From positions 186,001 to 250,000 of the forward strand of contig NZ_VTGY01000015.1 in assembly GCF_009729075.1 (NCBI RefSeq): a stretch of 64,000 bases of DNA. Reading direction: 5' to 3'. The stretch comes from Mycolicibacterium sp. CBMA 226. GTDB lineage: Bacteria > Actinomycetota > Actinomycetes > Mycobacteriales > Mycobacteriaceae. The notes below the pieces were generated by a model. That model saw nothing but the letters and a program-made list of their open reading frames with translations. It did not search any database and was not told the DNA's origin. Below, one piece after another: positions 8,138 through 15,201 of this stretch (positions within the stretch are counted from its first letter, which is position 1; every line of letters begins with the position of its first letter). Both the position numbers and the translations under genes were made by a program.

Positions 8138-9301
8138 ATGGATCTCTTCGAGTACCAGGCGAAAGAGCTGTTCGCCAAGCACAACGTCCCTACTACACCG
8201 GGCCGGGTCACCGAGTCCGCCGATGACGCCAAGGCGATCGCCGAAGAGATCGGCAAGCCCGTCATGATCAAGGCGCAGGTCAAGGTCGGTGGCCGTGGTA
8301 AGGCCGGTGGCGTGAAGTATGCCGCCACCCCGGAGGACGCCCTCACCCACGCGCAGAACATCCTCGGTCTGGACATCAAGGGCCACATCGTCAAGAAGCT
8401 GCTCGTTGCCGAAGCCAGCGACATCGCGGAGGAGTACTACATCTCCTTCCTGCTCGATCGCGCCAACCGCACCTACCTGGCCATGTGCTCGGTCGAGGGT
8501 GGCATGGAGATCGAAGAGGTCGCCGCCACCAAGCCAGAGCGTCTCGCCAAGGTTCCCGTCGACGCCGTCAAGGGTGTTGACCTGGCCTTCGCCCGCGAGA
8601 TCGCCGAGAAGGGCCACCTGCCTGCCGAGGTGCTCGACGCCGCAGCCGTGACCATCCAGAAGCTGTGGGAGGTCTTCGTCGCCGAAGACGCCACCCTGGT
8701 CGAGGTCAACCCGCTGGTTCGCACCCCCGACGACCAGATCCTCGCCCTCGACGGCAAGGTCACCCTGGACGAGAACGCCAACTTCCGTCAGCCCGGCCAC
8801 GCCGAGTTCGAGGACAAGGAAGCCACCGATCCGCTCGAGCTCAAGGCCAAGGAGCACGACCTCAACTACGTCAAGCTCGACGGCGCGGTCGGCATCATCG
8901 GTAACGGCGCCGGTCTGGTCATGTCGACGCTGGACGTCGTCGCATACGCCGGTGAGAACCACGGCGGCGTGAAGCCCGCCAACTTCCTGGACATCGGTGG
9001 CGGCGCCTCGGCCGAGGTGATGGCCGCCGGTCTGGACGTCATCCTCGGTGACAGCCAGGTCAAGAGCGTGTTCGTGAACGTCTTCGGTGGCATCACCGCG
9101 TGTGACGCGGTCGCCAACGGCATCGTCAAGGCTCTGGAAATGCTGGGCGACGAGGCCAACAAGCCGCTGGTCGTCCGCCTCGACGGCAACAACGTCGAAG
9201 AGGGCCGCCGCATCCTGGCCGAGGCCAACCACCCGCTGGTGATCCAGGCCGAGACCATGGATTCCGGTGCCGACAAAGCCGCCGAGCTGGCCAACAAGTA
9301 A
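8138..9301 (+). CDS. sucC: Succinyl-CoA synthetase beta subunit
   Basis: A 387-residue ATP-grasp subunit of succinate-CoA ligase in the TCA cycle. It starts with the family sequence MDLFEYQAKELF and carries VKVGGRGKAGGVK (ATP-grasp lysine/glycine loop), VEVNPLV, and the C-terminal stretch VFVNVFGGITACDAVANGI that forms the alpha-subunit and CoA interface. It is followed 15 bases later by sucD in one operon. The upstream 220-base region shared with the peptidase gene should hold the divergent promoters. No strong Shine-Dalgarno sequence precedes the ATG. Confidence 0.98.
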   Translation: MDLFEYQAKELFAKHNVPTTPGRVTESADDAKAIAEEIGKPVMIKAQVKVGGRGKAGGVKYAATPEDALTHAQNILGLDIKGHIVKKLLVAEASDIAEEYYISFLLDRANRTYLAMCSVEGGMEIEEVAATKPERLAKVPVDAVKGVDLAFAREIAEKGHLPAEVLDAAAVTIQKLWEVFVAEDATLVEVNPLVRTPDDQILALDGKVTLDENANFRQPGHAEFEDKEATDPLELKAKEHDLNYVKLDGAVGIIGNGAGLVMSTLDVVAYAGENHGGVKPANFLDIGGGASAEVMAAGLDVILGDSQVKSVFVNVFGGITACDAVANGIVKALEMLGDEANKPLVVRLDGNNVEEGRRILAEANHPLVIQAETMDSGADKAAELANK

Positions 9302-9316
9302 GGGAGCCAACAACTT

Positions 9317-10219
9317 ATGTCTATCTTCCTGAACAAGGATTCCAAGGTCATCGTCCAGGGCATCACCGGCGGTGAGGGCACCAAGCACACCAAGCTGATG
9401 CTGAAGGCCGGCACCCAGGTTGTCGGCGGCGTGAACGCGCGCAAGGCCGGCACCAAGGTCTCGCATGTGGACAAGGACGGCAACCCCGTAGAGCTGCCCG
9501 TGTTCGCCACGGTCGCCGAGGCCATGAAGGAGACCGGCGCCGACGTGTCGATCGCCTTTGTGCCGCCGGCGTTCTCGAAGGACGCCATCATCGAGGCCAT
9601 CGACGCCGAGATCCCGCTGCTGGTCGTCATTACCGAGGGCATCCCGGTGCAGGACAGCGCGTACGCGTGGGCCTACAACGTCGAGAAGGGTCAGAAGACC
9701 CGCATCATCGGCCCCAACTGCCCGGGCATCATCACCCCCGGTGAGGCGCTGGTCGGCATCACGCCGAACAACATCACCGGCAAGGGCCCGATCGGTCTGG
9801 TCTCCAAGTCCGGCACCCTGACCTACCAGATGATGTACGAGCTGCGTGACTTCGGCTTCTCGACCGCTATCGGCATCGGCGGCGACCCGGTCATCGGCAC
9901 CACCCACATCGACGCCATCGAGGCGTTCGAGAAGGACCCCGAGACCAAGGTCATCGTGATGATCGGCGAGATCGGTGGCGACGCCGAAGAGCGTGCCGCC
10001 GACTACATCAAGGCCAACGTCACCAAGCCGGTCGTCGGCTATGTCGCGGGCTTCACCGCTCCGGAGGGCAAGACCATGGGCCACGCCGGCGCCATCGTGT
10101 CGGGCTCGTCGGGCACCGCCGCCGCCAAGCAGGAGGCCCTGGAGGCCGCCGGCGTGAAGGTCGGCAAGACCCCGTCGGCCACCGCTGCGCTGGCTCGCGA
10201 GATCCTGCAGTCGCTGTAA
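9317..10219 (+). CDS. sucD: Succinyl-CoA synthetase alpha subunit
   Basis: A 300-residue CoA-binding partner of SucC. It begins MSIFLNKDSKVIVQGITGGEG, with a Rossmann-type CoA site, GPNCPGIITPGE, and the phosphorylated active-site histidine in the segment TMGHAGAIVSG. The length is typical. A ribosome binding site (agggagcc) lies about 10 bases before the ATG. Transcription ends at the strong palindrome at 10245-10302. Confidence 0.98.
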   Translation: MSIFLNKDSKVIVQGITGGEGTKHTKLMLKAGTQVVGGVNARKAGTKVSHVDKDGNPVELPVFATVAEAMKETGADVSIAFVPPAFSKDAIIEAIDAEIPLLVVITEGIPVQDSAYAWAYNVEKGQKTRIIGPNCPGIITPGEALVGITPNNITGKGPIGLVSKSGTLTYQMMYELRDFGFSTAIGIGGDPVIGTTHIDAIEAFEKDPETKVIVMIGEIGGDAEERAADYIKANVTKPVVGYVAGFTAPEGKTMGHAGAIVSGSSGTAAAKQEALEAAGVKVGKTPSATAALAREILQSL

Positions 10220-10244
10220 TTTCTTTGCGGGGTGCTTAAGCCCG

Positions 10245-10302
10245 CGAACAGACGCGAAAACCCCCAATTTCCATGGATTTTGGGGGTTTTCGCGTCTGTT
10301 CG
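10245..10302. terminator. Perfect 23-bp inverted repeat, bidirectional terminator after sucD
   Basis: The arms 10245-10267 and 10280-10302 are exact reverse complements of 23 bases around a 12-base loop. The inner part is GAAAACCCCCAA / TTGGGGGTTTTC. It directly abuts the stop codon (10303-10305) of the convergent ATPase gene. The arm sequence is shared with the hairpin at 1178-1227, making this a dispersed palindromic element used as a terminator. Confidence 0.88.
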
Positions 10303-11388
10303 TCAGGCGTGGCGGCGCTCGCGGTAGTGCAGGTAGTTGCGGAGTAGTGGGTCACTGAGGTCATACCAGGTGGCGCGGCGGTCGCCGGAGTCCGCTTTCC
10401 CGGGGTGGACCCAGCCGCCGGTGACGAGGCGTCCCAGAGCCGCCGACGCCGACTGATTCGAAATCCCCACGGCAGCAGCCAGATCAGTGACGGTTCGGGC
10501 ACCGTCGGCGCGGGCGAGTTCGACGATGAGGCGTTGTTCGCCGGCGGGCAGCTGCCAGAGGAGTTGCTGGTAGTGCGGCGTGAGCTGTTCCAGTACCGCG
10601 TCGGCGGCGGGCGTGACGCTGTCCAGTGCAGCTCGGTCGGCGGTCTCGGCGATGATCTGCCACACCCGTGGGGACCACCCGACGAGTTGGGCGACGTCGA
10701 CGATTTTGTGCCGCCCCTCGGAAGTCTCGACGTACGAGGCTAATTCACTGTCGCGGGCATGCTGAGCGAGGAAGTCGGCGATGTCGGTGTCAGTGAGGTC
10801 GGGTAGTTCCTCGATGATGAACGACCCATACCACGGGTGCGTGCGGGACGAGACGGCCGGAAACAGCGCCGGGGCTGTTGCGAAAACCAATACGGCGGTG
10901 GTTGTTTCGACCCAGGCGCGGAAGCTTCCTTGCCCGGCTTCGCCGATGGCATCGAAGATTCGGTCGGCGTTCTCGATCGCGACCAGCACCATGCGGCCAC
11001 CAGCGAGGTCGAGGATTTCGCGTTCCAGCTCCAGCGCGTCGCCGCGAAGCTCGCGCGCTCGATCGTGGACCTCCGGGCCCTGTGTGCGCAGCAGCTCGAC
11101 GAGGAGGTCTGGGTAGCTACCGATAGCCAGGGCATCTTCTGGAAGTGCCAGCAGTAGTGTGGCTTTGGCTGCCTTGCGCTGTTTCAGAGCGCGATGAATC
11201 GCGACTTGAAGGGTGTGTGTCTTACCGGCACCGCGAGGCGCGACGAGCAAGGTATGCGGACGCGAACCGTCCTGTGCCGAGCTGACGATGCGGTCCGTCA
11301 GCCGCTTCAGTAGTGGCCCGCGGCCGATGGTGCGGGCGTCGAGTTCCGCGGCGTCGACGGTGCTGGGGGAGAAGGCGGGGTGGGTCAT
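10303..11388 (-). CDS. AAA/STAND-type ATPase with C-terminal winged helix (second gene of ATPase pair)
   Basis: A 361-residue protein of unknown function. A P-loop NTPase domain fills the N-terminal two thirds: Walker A APRGAGKTHT near residue 49, Walker B-like MVLVAIENAD, then ATAPALF as a sensor-like segment. The C-terminal part contains a winged helix (DLAAAVGISNQSASAALGRL..GWVHPGKAD) and ends with ATWYDLSDPLLRNYLHYRERR, a tail typical of archaeal/bacterial ATPase-wHTH proteins. It starts three bases after the stop of the upstream ATPase gene, so the two form an operon. The family is related to Orc/Cdc6-like and STAND ATPases; whether the role is DNA-linked, regulatory or defensive is unknown. 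Confidence 0.85.
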   Translation of the reverse strand: MTHPAFSPSTVDAAELDARTIGRGPLLKRLTDRIVSSAQDGSRPHTLLVAPRGAGKTHTLQVAIHRALKQRKAAKATLLLALPEDALAIGSYPDLLVELLRTQGPEVHDRARELRGDALELEREILDLAGGRMVLVAIENADRIFDAIGEAGQGSFRAWVETTTAVLVFATAPALFPAVSSRTHPWYGSFIIEELPDLTDTDIADFLAQHARDSELASYVETSEGRHKIVDVAQLVGWSPRVWQIIAETADRAALDSVTPAADAVLEQLTPHYQQLLWQLPAGEQRLIVELARADGARTVTDLAAAVGISNQSASAALGRLVTGGWVHPGKADSGDRRATWYDLSDPLLRNYLHYRERRHA

Positions 11389-11391
11389 CGG

Positions 11392-12525
11392 CTACCGCCT
11401 CATGGCCCGCCATGCCGATTGCACCAGGCCGGAGGCGAAGCAGTCGTCGTCGCCGACGCGGCGCAGGTAGTGGTCTTGCTCCAGACGCTCGATGAAGGAC
11501 ACCAACTGGTCGCGGTCGCGGATCGGTGAGCCCTCGGTCTGGAGGAACTGGATGGTGGCATCGACACTCAAAGGTGTTGGGGCATAGGCGTATATGTCGA
11601 GGAGGGCGGCGATCGCGGGGGCGTCGTCGCCGTAATAGTTACGCAGTCGGTCGCGGTAGTGGCGGAGGTCCCAGGGGTCGTGTGGATCGATGATGGCAGC
11701 CGAGAGCAGTTCGGCGATTCGGTGTGGCTGGACCGACCCCTCCCGCGCTGCGGCCGCGACCAGGTGCTGGATGTAGTACGGCACGTTCTCTGCCGCAGTC
11801 GCAACGGATTCGGCGACCAAGTGTCGGTCGGTGGTCGGGACGTCGGCACCGAGCAGTAGGCACTCGGCCAGATATGTGGCGTGGTCGTGACGGATCGGAC
11901 CGACGGTCACCTTGCGGATGTCGTTGACGGAGCTGAGCGCGTCCTCTGAAACATGGTGAAAACCAATGGAACCGGACAAGACGGTGGCGAGCCGTCCGGA
12001 ATGCTCCTGACGGAACCGGCGGAGCAGGTGCAGGAAGGCGTCTCCGCCGCCGGGCTTCTCGCGCTCGAGGTTGCGGGCCAGCACCGTGACCTCGTCGATG
12101 AACAACACCAGCGGGCCGTTCTTTGTGCGGGCCACCGCACGCTGCAGCAGATCGTCGAGCGCGGCGTCGACGTGGACCCGCTCGAACTTGAACGGCCCGG
12201 TACCGACCGCGACCTTCCAGCGGTCGACTTCCTGGCGCAAGGCGTTGTCGACGCGGCCGAGTTCGGCGGCGAGAGCGGTGACGAACTCGGCGTAGGTCTG
12301 CCGCTCGGCGCTGACAGAGACGACGGTCAGGCCCTGCAGTCGCGCGGTGTGCGCGACGAGGCGGGCCAGTGACGTCTTGCCGTGCCGGCGGTCGCCCACC
12401 AGTGCGGCACCACCGTCGGGCAAACTGGCCAGGATTTCCTGCTGCTCACGGACACGGCCTACCACGTTCTCGGGCGGGACGACGCCGCCGACCACGAGAG
12501 ACATGGGTCTGATGGGCCAATTCAC
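11392..12525 (-). CDS. AAA/STAND-type ATPase (first gene of ATPase pair)
   Basis: A 377-residue NTPase (GTG start at 12525; an ATG at 12504 is an alternative). Walker A is GDRRHGKTSLA (near residue 43) and Walker B is LVLFIDEV, followed by an LSGSIGFHHV sensor-like segment. The C-terminal part carries helical bundles ending in a likely winged helix (PLSVDATIQFL..., LEQDHYLRRVGDDDCF). It is a distant paralogue in architecture of the next gene, with which it forms a two-gene operon. Its promoter region carries three direct repeats at 16-bp spacing. I recognise no named function. The position between sucD and the Rv0953c homologue marks it as accessory DNA. Confidence 0.85.
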   Translation of the reverse strand: MNWPIRPMSLVVGGVVPPENVVGRVREQQEILASLPDGGAALVGDRRHGKTSLARLVAHTARLQGLTVVSVSAERQTYAEFVTALAAELGRVDNALRQEVDRWKVAVGTGPFKFERVHVDAALDDLLQRAVARTKNGPLVLFIDEVTVLARNLEREKPGGGDAFLHLLRRFRQEHSGRLATVLSGSIGFHHVSEDALSSVNDIRKVTVGPIRHDHATYLAECLLLGADVPTTDRHLVAESVATAAENVPYYIQHLVAAAAREGSVQPHRIAELLSAAIIDPHDPWDLRHYRDRLRNYYGDDAPAIAALLDIYAYAPTPLSVDATIQFLQTEGSPIRDRDQLVSFIERLEQDHYLRRVGDDDCFASGLVQSAWRAMRR

Positions 12526-12533
12526 GTCTGCAA

Positions 12534-12575
12534 TTGTACGTCGAATTGGATGTACGTCTAGATGGTTGTACGTTC
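12534..12575. promoter_or_regulatory. Three 9-bp direct repeats at exact 16-bp spacing (operator array of the ATPase operon)
   Basis: Copies TTGTACGTC (12534-12542), ATGTACGTC (12550-12558) and TTGTACGTT (12566-12574) begin exactly 16 bases apart, with partly conserved spacers ending in TTGG/ATGG. A weaker fourth copy, ATTCACGTC (12520-12528), overlaps the GTG start codon. The array sits 10-50 bases upstream of the first ATPase gene, so it probably binds a regulator cooperatively. The binding protein is unknown and could be one of the ATPases. Confidence 0.65.
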
Positions 12576-12588
12576 AGATTGTCGTGGG

Positions 12589-12668
12589 TTAGAAGGTTCA
12601 GCTGCCTGCAGGGAAATGACGAAACCGTGGTGTTGGCTGGTCACACATGCAAGGTAGTGGTCGTCACC
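12589..12668 (-). pseudogene. Decayed 3' fragment of a paralogue of the 12750-13325 gene
   Basis: Read on the minus strand, about 80 bases ending at the TAA at 12591-12589 align with the 3' end of the neighbouring secreted-protein gene: ACVTSQHHGFVI matches ACINTATNHGFVL and the terminal GS(W)TF can be followed. The copy has a one-base deletion after HGFV and a TGA where the intact gene has the Trp codon near the end. Nothing convincing is left of its 5' part. It looks like the remnant of a tandem duplicate. Confidence 0.6.
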
Positions 12669-12749
12669 GACAGCGCATCCCGTCGCGCCGACGGCCCGCG
12701 CAGGCGCCAACGATTGACGCGACTAGCGCTAGCGCCGCCAATCGGCGCA

Positions 12750-13325
12750 TTAGAACGTCCAGCTGCCCGAGGGCTGAAGGACGAAGCCATGGTTGGTTGC
12801 GGTGTTAATGCAAGCAGTCAGGCTGCCATTACCAACCGCACATGCCATTTGGTATTTGACGAGTTTCTGACCGGTGCTGAGTGTCTTGGTTTCGGCAAAG
12901 GGTGGACACCCGCCGCCGTTCTTGCGGAATGCGTATTGAGGTTTCTGTGGGTCGGAGGTATCGAGCAAGACTCCCGCACAACTACCGCTGTCATTCCCCG
13001 CGAAGGCATCTCGATCATTCGAGTAGTCAGGAGCAGAGCTCGGCATGCCGACGATCTTGCCGACGCATGATGCCGAAAGGCCGTTCAGAATGTTGCAGCG
13101 TGTTGATCCGTCGGGCGTGCTGAACCGGACGAGGTACCCATCTCCGGGGCTGCCGCCGGGGTCAAACTGTTGCCAATCGACAGCGGTGTACGAAGAAAGA
13201 TCAGGGAATTCTCTCTTCGGCTGAGCAGCGGCGACACATGAAATACAGAGAGATAGCGGAAGAAATGCGATAACCGCGAACACGACTAGCGGCAGCTTTC
13301 TAGCGTCCTGTGCAGAAATTGTCAC
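12750..13325 (-). CDS. Secreted protein of unknown function, partner gene of the ESX-type locus
   Basis: A 191-residue protein with a GTG start. Residues 12-35 form a hydrophobic signal (PLVVFAVIAFLPLSLCISC) with possible cleavage after VAAA; a CISC motif is only a poor lipobox. The mature part has six cysteines, many glycines and an aromatic-rich C-terminus ending in SWTF, suggesting a small extracellular beta domain. It follows the WXG-type effector gene by 15 bases on the same strand and so belongs to its operon. A decayed copy of its 3' end lies just downstream. I do not recognise the family. An envelope-located immunity or accessory protein is one possibility. Confidence 0.7.
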   Translation of the reverse strand: MTISAQDARKLPLVVFAVIAFLPLSLCISCVAAAQPKREFPDLSSYTAVDWQQFDPGGSPGDGYLVRFSTPDGSTRCNILNGLSASCVGKIVGMPSSAPDYSNDRDAFAGNDSGSCAGVLLDTSDPQKPQYAFRKNGGGCPPFAETKTLSTGQKLVKYQMACAVGNGSLTACINTATNHGFVLQPSGSWTF

Positions 13326-13340
13326 GCGACCTCCATGCCT

Positions 13341-14768
13341 TCAGTGTTGTACGGATACTGATGTTGTGTAGGTGTACGGGTTGTAATCCGGCGGGCCTGC
13401 CTTCCAAGCGCTTACACGCATTTGGACGACTTCTTGTCCAGTCACGGGATCGTACGTTGTGCCGGTAACGGTTGGCCCGTACGGTGGCGCTGGGAATCTG
13501 GGGTCGGGATTGGATGGCCAGTTCTCTCGTGGGATCAGCGGTGTTGCATTCAGTCCGGGGTTCTTCAGTTCCTCCGCGGCTGAGACAGTTACCGCCGATG
13601 CGGGTGTCGGGTGCTTGTCATCGACGTTGTCTGCTCCTACAACCATAAAACCGCCTCCCTTCATAGGAACGATTTGAGTTTCCCGATTACCAGGCAACGC
13701 ACCTAGATCGCCGTACGGATGGTTGGCATCGACCGAGTTGACCCAGCCATTTGGGTTGTTCTTATCTACCGGGGCAAACCAAATCTTGCGAGTTCGGTTG
13801 GTAGGGTCATCGCTGGTGTTGCCAATGATGATCATGCGATCGTTCTTTTCGTCGTACGCAAAACTCGCTTGAGATATGCCCTTGAGGGTTCCTATTGGTT
13901 TGGAGGGATCGGCAAGGTTGACGATTGTCGTATCCGGTGTCGCGAATACCTCTCTGCCGTTCTTGTCTTTAGCGTGGTACTTGAGGATGCTGTATCCGGC
14001 GTACTGGGTACCGTCGGGCCCAGCGGCCGCACCGGTGGGGAGCGGTCGGTATCCGTCGGGAACGATTAATGGATTCTTTTTACCGTTTAACGTGGGGTAG
14101 CCATTGCGGCCGTCGCCGCTAATCATGATTCCGGTTCCTGGGATGGTGACGTAGAGATCTGCGTCGTCTCTTTCGGGAGTCAGCGGGCCGGCTGGGCCAA
14201 TAATTGTCGGACCTTTCCCGTCGTGCGTAGGGTCTCCACCGCCCGGCTGATCCGTCTTGAATTCACGCAGACTGGTCGCTATAGGTTTCAGTTGACTCGC
14301 GATCTGTTCATCGGCGGCGGCGAGGCTCAACGCCTTGCCTCGGATGTCCGCTTCGAGGGCCGCGCGCGCGAGGTCGCGCACCAAGAGCAGCGGGCCGACT
14401 AGGACTTTTGGTATGCGGTCGGTGACACGGAGATTGTCGCTTACCGAAAAGAACTGGCGCTCTGCATTGGATATGGCCTCGACGGCACTGCGCTTCAAAC
14501 CGGCCAGGAGGTCTGCGCCATTCTTGGCAATGCTGGCCGCCTTGCGGAGCATTTCCATAGCGGTCCGCACACGGACGATGTCACTGAACATTCGGTCGTG
14601 GGCACTGTCGGCGGCACTACCGTGCCATGTGGGTTCGGCAACCGCCTGCTGAGCTCTGCCGTAGATGTCCTCGACGGTGTGAACTTGTCGAGTCCATGCG
14701 TCAGCCGCACTCGCCAAGTGGTCTGATTTCCAGCTCTCGACTTTGGTGCGCGTCGGCATCTCCACCAT
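13341..14768 (-). CDS. ESX-linked effector-like protein: N-terminal WXG-type helical domain plus beta-rich C-terminal domain
   Basis: A 475-residue protein. Residues 1 to about 190 are helical with W48-H49-G50 (TWHGSAAD) and match the N-terminal pattern found in mycobacterial proteins encoded next to EspC-like genes (KVESW..HL..AA..W, LR.AA..A..GA..L, followed by F.VSDNL.VTD). After a Gly/Pro linker (about 198-215) comes a beta-rich domain with IPGTGIMISGDGRNG, and segments such as FAYDEKNDRMIIIGNT that resemble propeller blades. The base composition is visibly less GC-rich than the neighbours. It is probably a type VII secretion substrate paired with the EspC-like protein encoded upstream. 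Its activity is unknown. Confidence 0.75.
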   Translation of the reverse strand: MVEMPTRTKVESWKSDHLASAADAWTRQVHTVEDIYGRAQQAVAEPTWHGSAADSAHDRMFSDIVRVRTAMEMLRKAASIAKNGADLLAGLKRSAVEAISNAERQFFSVSDNLRVTDRIPKVLVGPLLLVRDLARAALEADIRGKALSLAAADEQIASQLKPIATSLREFKTDQPGGGDPTHDGKGPTIIGPAGPLTPERDDADLYVTIPGTGIMISGDGRNGYPTLNGKKNPLIVPDGYRPLPTGAAAGPDGTQYAGYSILKYHAKDKNGREVFATPDTTIVNLADPSKPIGTLKGISQASFAYDEKNDRMIIIGNTSDDPTNRTRKIWFAPVDKNNPNGWVNSVDANHPYGDLGALPGNRETQIVPMKGGGFMVVGADNVDDKHPTPASAVTVSAAEELKNPGLNATPLIPRENWPSNPDPRFPAPPYGPTVTGTTYDPVTGQEVVQMRVSAWKAGPPDYNPYTYTTSVSVQH

Positions 14769-14782
14769 GTGTGGCTGCTCCG

Positions 14783-15082
14783 CTATCGGTCCGTGTGCAT
14801 CGTTGTCAGCACGCGCTGTCCGCCATCGGAGTCCGTCGCGGAGTAGGACTTGGCAGCTTGCGCTAGTTTGTCGCCAAATGCCTTGAGATCACCTGCACAG
14901 ACTTCGGCCACGTGATCAGCTGCGGCGGTTACGGCTGCTGCGGCGGCACCGCTGGCTTGATTCTCAGCGGCCGGAAGCCCGTGGACGACTGCGCTATTTG
15001 TCAGGTCGCTGCTCAAGCTGGACAACTTGCGGGCTGCTGACTCCAGTTCAGTGGTGTCGACACGCAGGTTTGGTCCAGTCAT
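14783..15082 (-). CDS. EspC-like ESX-associated protein (DUF2580 type)
   Basis: A 99-residue all-helical protein. The pattern L.VDTTELE.AA.KL..L at the N-terminus, QASGAAAAAV in the middle and AAKSYSATDSD at the end is that of the EspC family of type VII secretion partners, which are encoded beside larger WXG/PPE-like substrates. An ATG at 15082 is preferred over the overlapping GTG at 15085. It is the first gene of a three-gene operon with the effector-like gene 14 bases downstream. In known systems EspC-type proteins are co-secreted with or escort their partner; that role is inferred here. Confidence 0.8.
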   Translation of the reverse strand: MTGPNLRVDTTELESAARKLSSLSSDLTNSAVVHGLPAAENQASGAAAAAVTAAADHVAEVCAGDLKAFGDKLAQAAKSYSATDSDGGQRVLTTMHTDR

Positions 15083-15201
15083 CACTCAACCGTACTTCGC
15101 TTGGCGGGTGTCTCCCGACGCAAATGTGCAGTTACCCGCAATGTTGCGGAGACATCGCAATCGATTAGCCTATCGAATTAACAGTTGCTTGGAGGTTTGT
15201 A

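Noticed and set aside
8129..10267. 712-residue minus-strand frame opposite sucC and sucD
   Set aside because: It is the mirror frame of two certain genes with high GC; it has a repetitive Gly/Asp/Leu/Val composition and no family motif.
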